Shown here: positions 1-10,409 of the stretch, piece by piece
How the letters are laid out: every line of letters starts with the position of its first letter
Numbering within the stretch: the stretch's first letter is position 1
From: Curtobacterium sp. MCBA15_009
GTDB lineage: Bacteria; Actinomycetota; Actinomycetes; Actinomycetales; Microbacteriaceae
Reading direction: 5' to 3'
Assembly: GCF_001864895.1 (NCBI RefSeq)
Contig: NZ_MJGO01000039.1
Coordinates: 149,432-213,431, forward strand
DNA: 64,000 nucleotides
The notes under the pieces: model-generated
What the model was told of the DNA's origin: nothing
Seen by the model: only the letters and a program-made list of their open reading frames with translations
The model's database searches: none
Translations under genes and position numbers: made by a program

Positions 1-20
1 CCGTCACCAGCTGGTGACGG
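1..20. terminator. 20-bp perfect palindrome downstream of mtlD
   Basis: The first 20 bases equal their own reverse complement (CCGTCACCAG followed by its complement). It lies 26 bp past the mtlD stop, so it could be the core of the operon terminator, but the window edge cuts off the context and a hairpin with no loop is not a classic intrinsic terminator. Confidence 0.35.
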
Positions 21-46
21 GCCTCCCGGTCGGCGACCTGCGGACG

Positions 47-1204
47 TCAGGCGCGCGCGGAACGGACCCGCTCGGCGAACGCGGCGTGCAGGGGGTGCTG
101 CTCGTCGAGTCCGGTGACCTGCGTCACGACCGCCGCGTCGGACGTGTCCGACGCGAGCAGGGCCCGCAGCTCGACGCTCTGCTCGTCGTCCGGCACGTCG
201 AAGCGGAGCGCGGCGCCCATCGCGTCGAGCAGCGCCGTCGGCTCGGTGCCGTCCTCGGCGAGGGCGGCGGCCGGCGAGACGAAGCGTTCGTCGCGGGACA
301 GCTTGCGCAGCGGCTGGCGACCGACGCGCGTGACGGTGTCGGGCAGGTGCACGTTCTCGAACCGGGCGATGATCGCCTCGACGTACGCGCGGTGCACCTC
401 GGGGTCGAGCTCGTGACGACGGACGAGCAGGTCGCTCGTCTCGGCGAGCACGGCCTCGAGCGCGGAACGCACGGCCGGGATCGCGATCGCGTCAGAGATC
501 TTGTCGGCCCCGGCCACGAACCCGTGGTACGCGACGGTGGCGTGCCCGGTGTTCACGGTGAAGAGCTTCCGCTCGATCGAGGCGTCGAGGCCGTCGACGT
601 AGTGCGCGCCGGGGATCTCCGGCTCGTTCCCGCCGAACGGCGTGCGGTCGATCGCCCACTCGTGGTACGTCTCGACGGTGACGTCGAGGCCGGCGCCCTC
701 GGGCTGCGCGGGGACGATGCGGTCGACGGCGGTGTTCGCGAAGACGGCCTTGGCGAGCGCCGCGTCGCGGCCGTCCTCGGGCAGGGCGGCGACGATGAAC
801 TCGCGCAGCCGGTCGGTCGCGTTCAGCGCGTTCTCGCAGGCCATGACGGCGATCGGGGCCGCGTCGGCGTCGCGGGCGACGAGTGCCCGGGCGATGACCG
901 GCGCGATGAACTTCAGGACGTTCGGGCCGACCGCACAGGTCACGACCTGGGCGGCCGCGATCTCGGCGACCACGCCGTCCTCGTCCTGCGCGCTGTTCAG
1001 CGCGCGGAAGTTCGTGACCTCGTGGTCCTGCGCCCCGGCCCCCACCTCGTGCACGGTGTACGAGTCGGCGGCGGCGAGGGCGTCGATGAGCGGTGCGGCG
1101 ACGTCGGCGAAGACGACCTCGTAGCCGGCCTCGTGCAGGAGCAGGCCGACGAAGCCGCGGCCGATGTTGCCCGCGCCGAAGTGGACGGCGGTCCCGGTGC
1201 TCAC
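47..1204 (-). CDS. mtlD: mannitol-1-phosphate 5-dehydrogenase
   Basis: A 385-aa NAD-dependent dehydrogenase that oxidises mannitol-1-phosphate, the product of the mannitol PTS, to fructose-6-phosphate in the cytoplasm. The N-terminus has the family's Rossmann start [13 protein letters not shown] and the middle carries conserved blocks such as [12 protein letters not shown]. Length is normal for MtlD. The GTG start at 1204 overlaps the TGA stop of mtlF in a GTGA junction, so translation is probably coupled. It is the last gene of the leftward ptsI-mtlA-mtlF-mtlD run. Identification is secure; substrate specificity rests on family and context. Confidence 0.95.
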   Translation of the reverse strand: MSTGTAVHFGAGNIGRGFVGLLLHEAGYEVVFADVAAPLIDALAAADSYTVHEVGAGAQDHEVTNFRALNSAQDEDGVVAEIAAAQVVTCAVGPNVLKFIAPVIARALVARDADAAPIAVMACENALNATDRLREFIVAALPEDGRDAALAKAVFANTAVDRIVPAQPEGAGLDVTVETYHEWAIDRTPFGGNEPEIPGAHYVDGLDASIERKLFTVNTGHATVAYHGFVAGADKISDAIAIPAVRSALEAVLAETSDLLVRRHELDPEVHRAYVEAIIARFENVHLPDTVTRVGRQPLRKLSRDERFVSPAAALAEDGTEPTALLDAMGAALRFDVPDDEQSVELRALLASDTSDAAVVTQVTGLDEQHPLHAAFAERVRSARA

Positions 1205-1638
1205 TCGTTGACCTCGCCGAGGATCGACAGGATCGCGGCGGTGTCGCCGGCCTCGGTGAGCTTCTGCACCTCGTCCTCGTCGGAGAACACGATCGCGATC
1301 TTCGACAGGATGTCGAGGTGCTCGTTGTTCACGCCGGCGATGCCGACGACGAAGCGCACGGGGTTGCCGTCCCAGTCGATCGGGGTGGCGTAGCGGATGA
1401 ACGACAGCGCCGACGACTTGATGGCGTCCTTCGCGTCGTTCGTGCCGTGCGGGATCGCGAGGAAGTTGCCCATGTAGGTGGACACGCTCTTCTCGCGCTC
1501 GAGCATGGCGGGGTAGTAGTCAGCGGTCACCGCGCCCGCGGCCTCGAGGATCTCGGCCGCCTCCTTCATCGCCTCCGACTTGGTCGGCGCGGTGTCCTCG
1601 GTGTGGATCCGGATCTGGCTCTCCTGCAGGACGGGCAT
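1201..1638 (-). CDS. mtlF: mannitol PTS EIIA component
   Basis: A 145-aa stand-alone EIIA of the mannitol/fructose PTS family. It takes phosphate from HPr and passes it to the EIIB domain of MtlA. The phosphorylatable histidine is His64 in [11 protein letters not shown] chose ATG 1638 because AGGAGA lies a few bases upstream; a longer reading frame runs further but lacks that signal. It is preceded by a strong intercistronic hairpin (1671-1700) and ends in a GTGA overlap with mtlD. In many bacteria this domain is fused to MtlA; here it is separate. Confidence 0.92.
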   Translation of the reverse strand: MPVLQESQIRIHTEDTAPTKSEAMKEAAEILEAAGAVTADYYPAMLEREKSVSTYMGNFLAIPHGTNDAKDAIKSSALSFIRYATPIDWDGNPVRFVVGIAGVNNEHLDILSKIAIVFSDEDEVQKLTEAGDTAAILSILGEVNE

Positions 1639-1670
1639 CGGTGGTTCTCCTTGGTGTTCGACGACGTGGT

Positions 1671-1700
1671 GGAGGGGACGGGGTCGCCCCCGTCCCCTCC
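1671..1700 (-). promoter_or_regulatory. intercistronic hairpin between mtlA and mtlF
   Basis: A perfect 13-bp GC-only-rich stem (GGAGGGGACGGGG with its complement) closes on a 4-base loop in the 91-bp gap between mtlA and mtlF. On the leftward transcript no U-run follows, so it is more likely an mRNA-stability or attenuation element that tunes mtlA against mtlF/mtlD than a full terminator. The role is inference. Confidence 0.6.
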
Positions 1701-1729
1701 GATACTGCACTTCGTTACTGGTGGTGGCG

Positions 1730-3274
1730 TTACTGGTTCTTGAGCTGCTCGACGACCTGGTCGTACTGCGGCGCGTTCATGAAGTTGCCGACCGACACGT
1801 GCTGTGCGTTCGGGTTCTTCTGCTTGGCGCGCTCGGTCAGCTCCTCCTGCGTGATGATCAGGTCCTCGTCACCGGACAGGTTCGCGATCGCCTTGTTGGA
1901 GACCGTGACCCCTTCGATGCCCGCCTTCTTGATCTTGTTGCGCAGGACGCTGGCGCCCATGGCGCTCGAGCCCATGCCGGCGTCGCAGGCGAACACGAGG
2001 TTCTGCACGCGGGTCGCCGTGGTGGTCGCCGAGCCGACGCCACCGAGGCTGGCCTCGGCCTCTTCCTCGTTGGCCGGGGAGTTGTTGCCGAGCAGGCCCG
2101 CGGTCGCCGAGTTGACGTCGCGGCCCTTGTTCGCCTGGAGCTTCGCCATCGCGGCGCTCATGTCACCGTCGTTGCCGGAGGCGAGGTCGCGCTTGCGGGT
2201 GGCGATGAGGAAGAACGACGCGACCGCGAACGACACGGCGGCCGAGAGCACGACCGACAGGATCACGCCGAGGAAGCTGTCACGCGGGGTGTTGCCGAGC
2301 ACGGCGATGATCGAACCCGGGGAGGCCGGGGCCGTCAGGCCGGAGTTGAAGATGACGTTGGTCAGCACGCCGGTGCCACCACCGAGGATGACGGCGACGA
2401 ACAGGACCGGCTTCTGCAGCACGTACGGGAAGTAGATCTCGTGGATGCCACCGAAGAACTGGATGATGATCGCGCCGGGAGCGGTCGACCGCGCGATGCC
2501 CATGCCGAAGAACGTGAAGGCGAGCAGGATGCCGAGACCCGGGCCGGGGTTGGCCTCGAGCAGGAACAGGATCGACTTGCCCGACTCCTTGACCTGGTCG
2601 ACACCGAGCTGGTCGAGCACGCCGTGGTTGATGGCGTTGTTGAGGAAGAAGACCTTCGCCGGCTCGATGAAGACGCTGGCGAGCGGCAGCAGCGAGTGCG
2701 TGATGAGGAACTCCACGGCGACACCGAGCGCGTCGGCGATGGCGGTGAAGACCTTCGAGAGCCAGAAGAACCCGGCCAGGAACAACCCGAACCCGAGGAT
2801 GCCCGCGGAGTAGTTGTTCACGAGCATCTCGAAGCCCGGCTTGATCTTGCCGTCCCAGAGGCGGTCCATCTGCTTCACGAGGTACGCGCCGAGCGGGCCA
2901 CAGATCATCGCGCCGAGGATCATCGTCGTGCCGGAGCCGAGGATGACGCCCATCGCGAAGATCGAGCCGACCACCGCACCGCGGGTGTCGTACACCATGC
3001 GGCCACCCTGGATCGCGATGGCGAGCGGGATGAGGTACGTCAGGATCGGGCCGACGACACCCACGACGCTGCCGTCACGGGAGCCACCGAGGGCGGCGAC
3101 CGGCGTCCAGCCGTCCGGGATGAAGAAGGCGGTGATGATGCCCCACGCGATGAAGATCGCGATGTTGGGCATGACCATGCCGGAGAGGAACGTGCCGAAC
3201 TTCTGAACGGCGACGCGTGCGCCGCCCCGCGACTTCGCGGGGGCGTCGGGCGCTGCAACGGACGACGTTGTCAT
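1730..3274 (-). CDS. mtlA: mannitol PTS permease EIICB
   Basis: A 514-aa membrane permease that imports and phosphorylates mannitol. Residues about 22-365 form the multi-spanning EIIC domain, including the GGIHEIYFPYV block and NNAINHG. Residues about 422-514 form the cytoplasmic EIIB domain with the phosphocysteine Cys430 in VFACDAGMGSSAMG. A low-complexity linker (about 365-420) joins them. There is no EIIA domain; that job is done by the next gene, mtlF. ATG 3274 is chosen because the hydrophobic core starts shortly after it; only a weak AGAAAG lies upstream. Second gene of the operon, 62 bp after ptsI. Confidence 0.95.
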   Translation of the reverse strand: MTTSSVAAPDAPAKSRGGARVAVQKFGTFLSGMVMPNIAIFIAWGIITAFFIPDGWTPVAALGGSRDGSVVGVVGPILTYLIPLAIAIQGGRMVYDTRGAVVGSIFAMGVILGSGTTMILGAMICGPLGAYLVKQMDRLWDGKIKPGFEMLVNNYSAGILGFGLFLAGFFWLSKVFTAIADALGVAVEFLITHSLLPLASVFIEPAKVFFLNNAINHGVLDQLGVDQVKESGKSILFLLEANPGPGLGILLAFTFFGMGIARSTAPGAIIIQFFGGIHEIYFPYVLQKPVLFVAVILGGGTGVLTNVIFNSGLTAPASPGSIIAVLGNTPRDSFLGVILSVVLSAAVSFAVASFFLIATRKRDLASGNDGDMSAAMAKLQANKGRDVNSATAGLLGNNSPANEEEAEASLGGVGSATTTATRVQNLVFACDAGMGSSAMGASVLRNKIKKAGIEGVTVSNKAIANLSGDEDLIITQEELTERAKQKNPNAQHVSVGNFMNAPQYDQVVEQLKNQ

Positions 3275-3336
3275 GTGCGGTGACTTTCTGTGTGGTGGTG
3301 CTGCTGCAGTGGGAGGTGGGGTGGTGCTGGGGCGGC

Positions 3337-4992
3337 TCAGGCGGCGTGCGCCGCGGCCGCGGCGGACTTCGCGGCCGCCGCCGTGCTCGCGGCGAGTGCT
3401 GCCGTCGCCATCTCGCGGGCCTGTTCGAGCGTGTGGGTGCCGAGTTCGGCGCGCACGTCGGCCAGGGCCGCGGGGGTCATGGAGAGGGTGGTGGCACCGA
3501 GGCCGACGAGCACCACGGCGAGCAGCGGGTCGGCTGCGGCCTCGCCGCAGATCCCGACGGCCTTGCCCGCGGCGGCCCCGGCGGCGCCGAGCTGCGCGAC
3601 GAGGCGCAGGACAGCGGGGTGCCACGGGTCCTGGTAGGACGCGACGGTGCCGAGCATGCGGTCGGCGGCCATCGTGTACTGGGTCAGGTCGTTCGTGCCG
3701 ATCGACACGAAGTCGGCGTTCTGGAACACCTGGTCGGCCATCAGCGCGAGCGAGGGGACCTCGGCCATCACACCGGCGGTGCGGATGCCGAGTTCGCGGG
3801 CGAGGTCGACGAAGTACTCGGTCTCCTCGGCGTCGGCGACCATCGGCGCCATGACCCAGAGGTCGGCCTCGGTCTCGGCGTCGGCCTGGGCGAGGGCGGT
3901 GAGCTGGTCGCGCAGCACCTCGGGGTGGTTCCGCAGGGCGCGGAGGCCACGACGACCGAGCGCCGGGTTCTCCTCGTCCTTGTCGGTGAGGAAGGGCAGC
4001 GGCTTGTCGGCGCCGGCGTCGAGCGCCCGGACGACGACCTTCTTGCCGGGGAACGCGGCGAGGAGCTGCTTGTAGGACTCCTTCTGCTCCTCGACGGTGG
4101 GCGCCTTGGGCGAGTCGAGGAAGAGGAACTCGGTGCGGAAGAGCCCCACGCCCTCCGCACCGAGAGCAACGGCGCCGGCGGCGTCGGCGGGGCTGCCGAG
4201 GTTCGCGAGCAGCGGGACGACGTGGCCGTCGGCGAGGGCACCGGCGGTGAGCGGTGCGGCCGCGGCGGCGAGCCGGTCCGCGATGCGCTGGTCGACCTCG
4301 GCGACGAGGGCCTCGGAGGGGTCGGTGACGACGGTGCCGTCGACCGCGTCGACGACGACGTGGACGCCGTCGGCCAGGTCGTCGGCGCCGGTCACGCCGA
4401 CGATGGCCGTGATGCCCTTGGCACGGGCGAGGATCGCCGTGTGCGAGGTCGGGCCGCCGTCACGGGTGACGAGCGCGAGCACCTTGTCGAGGTCGAGCAG
4501 GGCCGTGTCCGCCGGGGCGAGGTCACGGGCCACGAGCACGAAGGGGGTGTCCGACTCGGGGACGCCCGGCGCGTGCACGCCGCGGAGCTTGGCGATGATG
4601 CGCTGCGCGACATCGTCGAGGTCGGCGGCGCGCTCCCCCATGTAGCCGCCCATGCCGACGAGCAGGTCGCGGAACTGCGCGAACGCCTCGTACACGGCGC
4701 GCTCGGCGTTCGTGCCGCCGTCGATGCGGGTGTGCACGTCGTCGAGGAGCGTCGGGTCCTGCGCCATGAGCGCCTGCGCCTCGAGCACGGCCTGGGCGTC
4801 GCCGCCGGCGAGCTGTCCGCGCTTGTTGAGGTCCTCGGCCACGGCGGCCAGCGCGTCGTGCACGGCCTGCTTCGCGTCGTCCGCCGAACCGGTCAGCGCG
4901 TCCTTCGACGGTTCGCCGAGGGGGTCCGCCATGCGGAGCACGGGGCCGTGGGCGACGCCACGGCCGACGCCGGTGCCGAGCAGTTCGGACAT
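3337..4992 (-). CDS. ptsI: PTS enzyme I (phosphoenolpyruvate-protein phosphotransferase)
   Basis: A 551-aa general PTS enzyme that autophosphorylates from PEP and hands the phosphate to HPr. The active-site histidine is His184 in GGPTSHTAILARAKG. The C-terminal PEP-binding barrel shows GVGLFRTEFLFLD and SIGTNDLTQYTMAADR. ATG 4992 has AAGGAG seven bases upstream. It heads the leftward mannitol operon rather than forming a separate pts operon, so enzyme I supply is tied to the mannitol locus. The last 25 residues are alanine-rich. Whether this is the only enzyme I in the genome cannot be seen here. Confidence 0.95.
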   Translation of the reverse strand: MSELLGTGVGRGVAHGPVLRMADPLGEPSKDALTGSADDAKQAVHDALAAVAEDLNKRGQLAGGDAQAVLEAQALMAQDPTLLDDVHTRIDGGTNAERAVYEAFAQFRDLLVGMGGYMGERAADLDDVAQRIIAKLRGVHAPGVPESDTPFVLVARDLAPADTALLDLDKVLALVTRDGGPTSHTAILARAKGITAIVGVTGADDLADGVHVVVDAVDGTVVTDPSEALVAEVDQRIADRLAAAAAPLTAGALADGHVVPLLANLGSPADAAGAVALGAEGVGLFRTEFLFLDSPKAPTVEEQKESYKQLLAAFPGKKVVVRALDAGADKPLPFLTDKDEENPALGRRGLRALRNHPEVLRDQLTALAQADAETEADLWVMAPMVADAEETEYFVDLARELGIRTAGVMAEVPSLALMADQVFQNADFVSIGTNDLTQYTMAADRMLGTVASYQDPWHPAVLRLVAQLGAAGAAAGKAVGICGEAAADPLLAVVLVGLGATTLSMTPAALADVRAELGTHTLEQAREMATAALAASTAAAAKSAAAAAHAA

Positions 4993-5088
4993 TCGAGACT
5001 CCTTCATCTCACGCGCGCTTGCGGTGGGGTGGTTCGTTCGGTGCACAGCGGCACGGCAGGCGGACCACGCCCGTGCGGCTCGTGCAGC

Positions 5089-5136
5089 ACCCTACCCCGA
5101 TCCGCGTTGACAAACAAACACATCCGGGGATAAAAA
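5089..5136. promoter_or_regulatory. overlapping divergent promoters of the pts/mtl locus
   Basis: In the 255-bp gap between ptsI and the DeoR gene, TTGACA (5107-5112) followed 18 bp later by TAAAAA fits a rightward promoter. On the other strand TTGTTT (complement of 5112-5117), 17 bp, then TAGGGT (complement of 5089-5094) fits a leftward promoter. The two share the CAAACAAACA stretch, a plausible operator for the adjacent DeoR-family regulator. Box positions are seen; promoter activity and binding are inferred. Confidence 0.5.
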
Positions 5137-5247
5137 TGCAGAAACAGATGCCCGTTTGCGTCTGCCGGCCACGCGCTCTGCGCCGAGTCCGGCGTGGATG
5201 TGCCCGGACATGTCCGTTCTGTTCCGACCCGGAGACGACGAGGCCCG

Positions 5248-6018
5248 ATGTACGCACCAGAGCGCCACCAGCGCATCGTCGACCAGGCGCGCACGCACGG
5301 CCGGGTCGACGTGAAGGACCTCGCCGAGTCCCTCGAGGTCACCCCCGAGACGATCCGCCGCGACCTCACCTCGCTCGAGCGGCGCGGCCTGGTCCGGCGC
5401 GCGCACGGCGGCGCGATCCCGGTCGAGCGCATCACCCTGCACCCCGGCGTCGGCGACCGCGGCGGCATCAACCAGGCCGAGAAGATGGTCATCGCCGAGG
5501 CCGCGCTCGAGGAGCTGCCGGAGAACGGCTCGGTCATGATCGACGCCGGCACCTCGACCATCTGCCTCGCGGAGATGCTCCCCACCGACCGCGGGCTGAC
5601 GGTCGTGACGCACTCGCTGCCCGTCGCGATGGCGGTCGCCGGCCGCCCCGGCATCGACCTGCACCTGCTCGGCGGCAACATCCGCAGCGACTCGCTCGCC
5701 GGCGTCGGCACGTGGACGCACCAGCTCATCGGCATGGTCAGCGTCGACGTGGCCTTCGTCAGCATCAACGGCATCACGCCGGAGCGCGGCCTGACGACGC
5801 ACAACATGGCCGAGGCCGCGGTGAAGTCCGCGATGATCAAGTCCGCCCGACGGAGCATCCTGCTCGCGGACCACACCAAGTTCGGCCGCGAGGAGTTCGG
5901 CCGCGTCGCCCCCCTCGCCGCGATCGACACGATCATCACGGACCCCGCCGTCAACGCCGACCTCGTCCGCGAGGTCGAGGCCGCCGGCACCGAGGTCTTC
6001 TGGCCCGGCCGCGACTGA
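5248..6018 (+). CDS. DeoR-family transcriptional regulator
   Basis: A 256-aa DeoR/GlpR-type repressor. Residues about 5-60 form the winged helix-turn-helix with VTPETIRRDLTSLERRGLVRR, and the rest is the DeoR C-terminal sensor fold, which usually binds a sugar phosphate. Elements include VMIDAGTSTICLAEM and LADHTKFGREEFG. ATG 5248 follows a GGAGACGACGAGG stretch and gives the usual MYAPERHQRIV start. It is divergent from ptsI and 77 bp upstream of ptsH, so it most likely controls both transcripts and itself. It is not the large MtlR-type activator known from Firmicutes. Confidence 0.9.
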   Translation: MYAPERHQRIVDQARTHGRVDVKDLAESLEVTPETIRRDLTSLERRGLVRRAHGGAIPVERITLHPGVGDRGGINQAEKMVIAEAALEELPENGSVMIDAGTSTICLAEMLPTDRGLTVVTHSLPVAMAVAGRPGIDLHLLGGNIRSDSLAGVGTWTHQLIGMVSVDVAFVSINGITPERGLTTHNMAEAAVKSAMIKSARRSILLADHTKFGREEFGRVAPLAAIDTIITDPAVNADLVREVEAAGTEVFWPGRD

Positions 6019-6095
6019 CCCGCCGGCCACGTCCCGGAACCGTCCACCCCGCGCTCGCTAGCATGAGCGCTCCACCCGTCGACAGGAGTACATCG

Positions 6096-6368
6096 ATGTC
6101 CGAAGCCACCCGCACCGTCACCGTCGCCAGCGCGTCCGGCCTGCACGCCCGACCCGCCTCCCTCTTCGTCCAGACCGTGACGGCGTCGGGCCACCAGGTC
6201 ACGATCGCCAAGGGCGACAAGTCCGGCAACGCCGGCAGCATCCTCGCCCTGCTCGGGCTCGGCATCGAGCACGGCGACGAGGTCACCCTCACGGTGACCG
6301 GCGACGACGCCGAGACGACGGCGGACAGCCTGGTCGAGTTCCTCGGGACGGACCACGACGCGGCCTGA
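6096..6368 (+). CDS. ptsH: phosphocarrier protein HPr
   Basis: A 90-aa HPr that shuttles phosphate from enzyme I to EIIA proteins. The active histidine is His17 in ASGLHARPAS, and Ser48 in NAGSILALLGLG sits where the regulatory serine (Ser46) lies in HPr. ATG 6096 has AGGAG eight bases upstream. It is downstream of the DeoR gene and probably co-transcribed with it. A strong bidirectional hairpin (6406-6443) ends the unit. Confidence 0.95.
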   Translation: MSEATRTVTVASASGLHARPASLFVQTVTASGHQVTIAKGDKSGNAGSILALLGLGIEHGDEVTLTVTGDDAETTADSLVEFLGTDHDAA

Positions 6369-6405
6369 CCGCACAGGTCGCGTCCCGGACGCGACCACCT
6401 GACGT

Positions 6406-6443
6406 ACGGGAGGCCCGTGGCTGCGCAGCCACGGGCCTCCCGT
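6406..6443. terminator. bidirectional terminator hairpin after ptsH
   Basis: A perfect 17-bp stem (arms 6406-6422 and 6427-6443) with a GCGC loop lies between ptsH and the convergent gene at 6461. No T-run is present, as is common in actinobacteria. Position and stem strength support termination from both sides. Confidence 0.75.
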
Positions 6444-6460
6444 CCGCCTCCTGGTCGCTC

Positions 6461-6781
6461 CTACTGCCCCAGGGACGGGATCGGACGCAGCTCACCCCAG
6501 CCGAACGAGCTCTCGGCGATGAAGTCCTGCAGGTCGTCGGCCAGGTCGTGGAGGAGCCCGGCCAGGTCGTCGACGTCGTCCGGGAGGCTCCTCGACCCCT
6601 GGGTCTCGCCCACGATCGTCCAGACGACGGACATTGAGCCGTCGACGACGTCGTCCTGCTCCTGGTCGAGTTCCCAGTCGCCGTGCGGACCCACCCAGAA
6701 GCGGGCGGAGCGGAACTCGTCCGGACGGAGCATCTGCTCGGCCACGGGCCGGAACGCGGCGAGCAGCTCGCCGACGGTCAT
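6461..6781 (-). CDS. small acidic hypothetical protein
   Basis: A 106-aa acidic protein of unknown function. Visible features are MTVGELLAAFRPVAEQML at the start, an ARFWVGPHGDWELDQ segment, and an aspartate/leucine-rich helical stretch (about 68-90). It is convergent with ptsH across a terminator and divergent from xth. No clear ribosome site supports ATG 6781; a GTG four codons upstream is an alternative. Composition looks like a real soluble protein, but I do not recognise the family. Confidence 0.6.
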   Translation of the reverse strand: MTVGELLAAFRPVAEQMLRPDEFRSARFWVGPHGDWELDQEQDDVVDGSMSVVWTIVGETQGSRSLPDDVDDLAGLLHDLADDLQDFIAESSFGWGELRPIPSLGQ

Positions 6782-6845
6782 CACGACGGTCACGGTCCGA
6801 TCGTACGACCGAGGGGTGTCCGCAGCCGCCGATAGGGTGTTGTGC

Positions 6846-8739
<1,894 letters not shown>

Positions 8740-8741
8740 CC

Positions 8742-9299
8742 GTGCAACCCGTCACGCTCGAGTCCGCGCGGGTCCGGCTCGACGTCCCGACCCGCGCGGA
8801 CACGGCGGCGATCACCGCGGCGTGCCAGGACCCGGACGTCATCCGGTGGACGACGATCCCGACGCCGTACCGCGACCAGGACGCCCGCACGTTCGTCGAC
8901 GCGCTCGTCGGCCCGGGCTGGGCGTCGGACCGCGAGTACACCTGGGCGATCCGCCGGCCGGGGTCGACCTGGCTCGACGGGATCATCTCGTACCGCACCG
9001 CCGGCCGCGACCTCGGGTTCTGGCTCGCGCCGTCCGCCCGGGGCGCCGGGCTCATGCACCACGCGGTCGAACTCGTCGTCGGCTGGGCCTTCGACCGGGG
9101 CGCCCCCGACGTCTACTGGGAGTGCTACGCGGGCAACACCGCGTCGGCGTCGGTCGCGCGCCGCGCGGGCTTCTCGTACACGGGCACCGGCGAGGCCCGC
9201 GTGCCCGGCCGCGACGGCGGGCCGACGCCCGCGTGGACGGGCCTGCGTCGCGCAGACGGCGCTGCCGCGTCGGCCCTGCCGTGGCCGACACCCGCCTGA
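8742..9299 (+). CDS. GNAT-family acetyltransferase (RimJ/RimL-like)
   Basis: A 185-aa GNAT-type N-acetyltransferase. The start VTLESARVRLDVPTRADTAA, the LGFWLAPSARGAGLMHHAVEL acetyl-CoA pocket and the NTASASVARRAGF helix are typical of RimJ/RimL-like enzymes. GTG 8742 sits 2 bp after the trpS stop, so translation is probably coupled. The substrate (protein N-terminus or small molecule) cannot be told from sequence. The last 20 residues are alanine/proline-rich and poorly constrained. Confidence 0.85.
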   Translation: MQPVTLESARVRLDVPTRADTAAITAACQDPDVIRWTTIPTPYRDQDARTFVDALVGPGWASDREYTWAIRRPGSTWLDGIISYRTAGRDLGFWLAPSARGAGLMHHAVELVVGWAFDRGAPDVYWECYAGNTASASVARRAGFSYTGTGEARVPGRDGGPTPAWTGLRRADGAAASALPWPTPA

Positions 9300-9338
9300 G
9301 GTGACACGTCACCGACCGACCGCCGGTAGGCTCGGCGC

Positions 9339-10409
9339 GTGAACGACTCGGTACGCCCCGACGAGGTCCGCGCGATGCGCCGCGGCCTCGAACTCGCCGC
9401 CCTCGGGCCGGCCGTCGGCGACCACGCCCGCGTCGGCGCGGTGATCCTCTCCCCCGACGGCGAGGTCCTCGCCGAGGGCTGGCACAAGGGCGCCGGCACC
9501 CCGCACGCCGAGGTCGACGCCATGGCGAAGGTCGACCCGGCACTGCTCCGCGGAGCCACCGCCGTCGTCACCCTCGAGCCCTGCAACCACGTCGGTCGCA
9601 CCGGCCCCTGCGCGGTGGCACTGCTCGACGCCGGCATCGGACGGGTCGTGTACGCCGTCGACGACCCGGGCGACCAGGCGCACGGCGGCGCCGACCGGCT
9701 GCGGGCCGGCGGGGTCGAGGTCGTCCCCGGCGTCCTCGCCGACGAGGCCGAGGCGTTCCTGGAACGCTGGCTCACCTCGGTCCGGCTCGACCGTCCCTGG
9801 GTGACGGTCAAGTGGGCGTCGAGCCTCGACGGCCGGGCAGCCGCGGCCGACGGCACGAGCCGCTGGATCACCGGTGCCGCCGCACGGCAGCACGTCCACG
9901 AGCAGCGTGCGGCGCACGACGCGATCCTGGTCGGCACGGGCACGGTGCTCGCCGACGACCCGAGCCTGACGGCACGCGGGGACGCCGGCGAACTGCTCGC
10001 CGACCAACCGCTCGCCGTCGTGCTCGGCGACCGACCGGTGCCGGACGACGCCGCCGTCCGTCGGCACCCGCGCGGCCTGGTGACCCTCCCTGGCCACGAC
10101 CTCGTCGCCGCGCTCCGTGCCCTGCGCGGGCACGGCGTGCACTCGGTCTTCGTCGAGGGCGGACCGACCGTGGCGTCGGCGCTCGTCGCCGCGGGCCTCG
10201 TCGACGAGTACCTGGTCTACCTCGCCCCCGTGCTGCTCGGCGGCCCGCGCACCGCACTCGACGACCTCGGGGTGGGAAGCATGCCGGACCGTCGACGGTT
10301 GCACGTACTATCGACCACCAGCCTGGGCCCCGATCTGCTGGTCCGAGCCCGACCGCACCACGCTGCACCCGGGCACGACGGGCCCACGAACGACCGGAGC
10401 ACCACATGA
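9339..10409 (+). CDS. ribD: bifunctional riboflavin deaminase-reductase
   Basis: A 356-aa enzyme for two steps of riboflavin synthesis. The N-terminal cytidine-deaminase fold has the zinc site in TPHAEVDAM and PCNHVGRTGPC. The C-terminal reductase domain starts near RPWVTVKWASSLDGR and ends with VEGGPTVASALVAAGLVDE. It uses a GTG start and ends in an ATGA overlap with ribA, so the two are coupled. The C-terminus after about residue 330 is basic and low in structure. Confidence 0.93.
   Translation: MNDSVRPDEVRAMRRGLELAALGPAVGDHARVGAVILSPDGEVLAEGWHKGAGTPHAEVDAMAKVDPALLRGATAVVTLEPCNHVGRTGPCAVALLDAGIGRVVYAVDDPGDQAHGGADRLRAGGVEVVPGVLADEAEAFLERWLTSVRLDRPWVTVKWASSLDGRAAAADGTSRWITGAAARQHVHEQRAAHDAILVGTGTVLADDPSLTARGDAGELLADQPLAVVLGDRPVPDDAAVRRHPRGLVTLPGHDLVAALRALRGHGVHSVFVEGGPTVASALVAAGLVDEYLVYLAPVLLGGPRTALDDLGVGSMPDRRRLHVLSTTSLGPDLLVRARPHHAAPGHDGPTNDRSTT

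Noticed and set aside
5019..6368. A long frame fused to the start of HPr
   Set aside because: The upstream part is an antisense-like Arg/His/Pro string across the DeoR gene; HPr has its own AGGAG and ATG at 6096.
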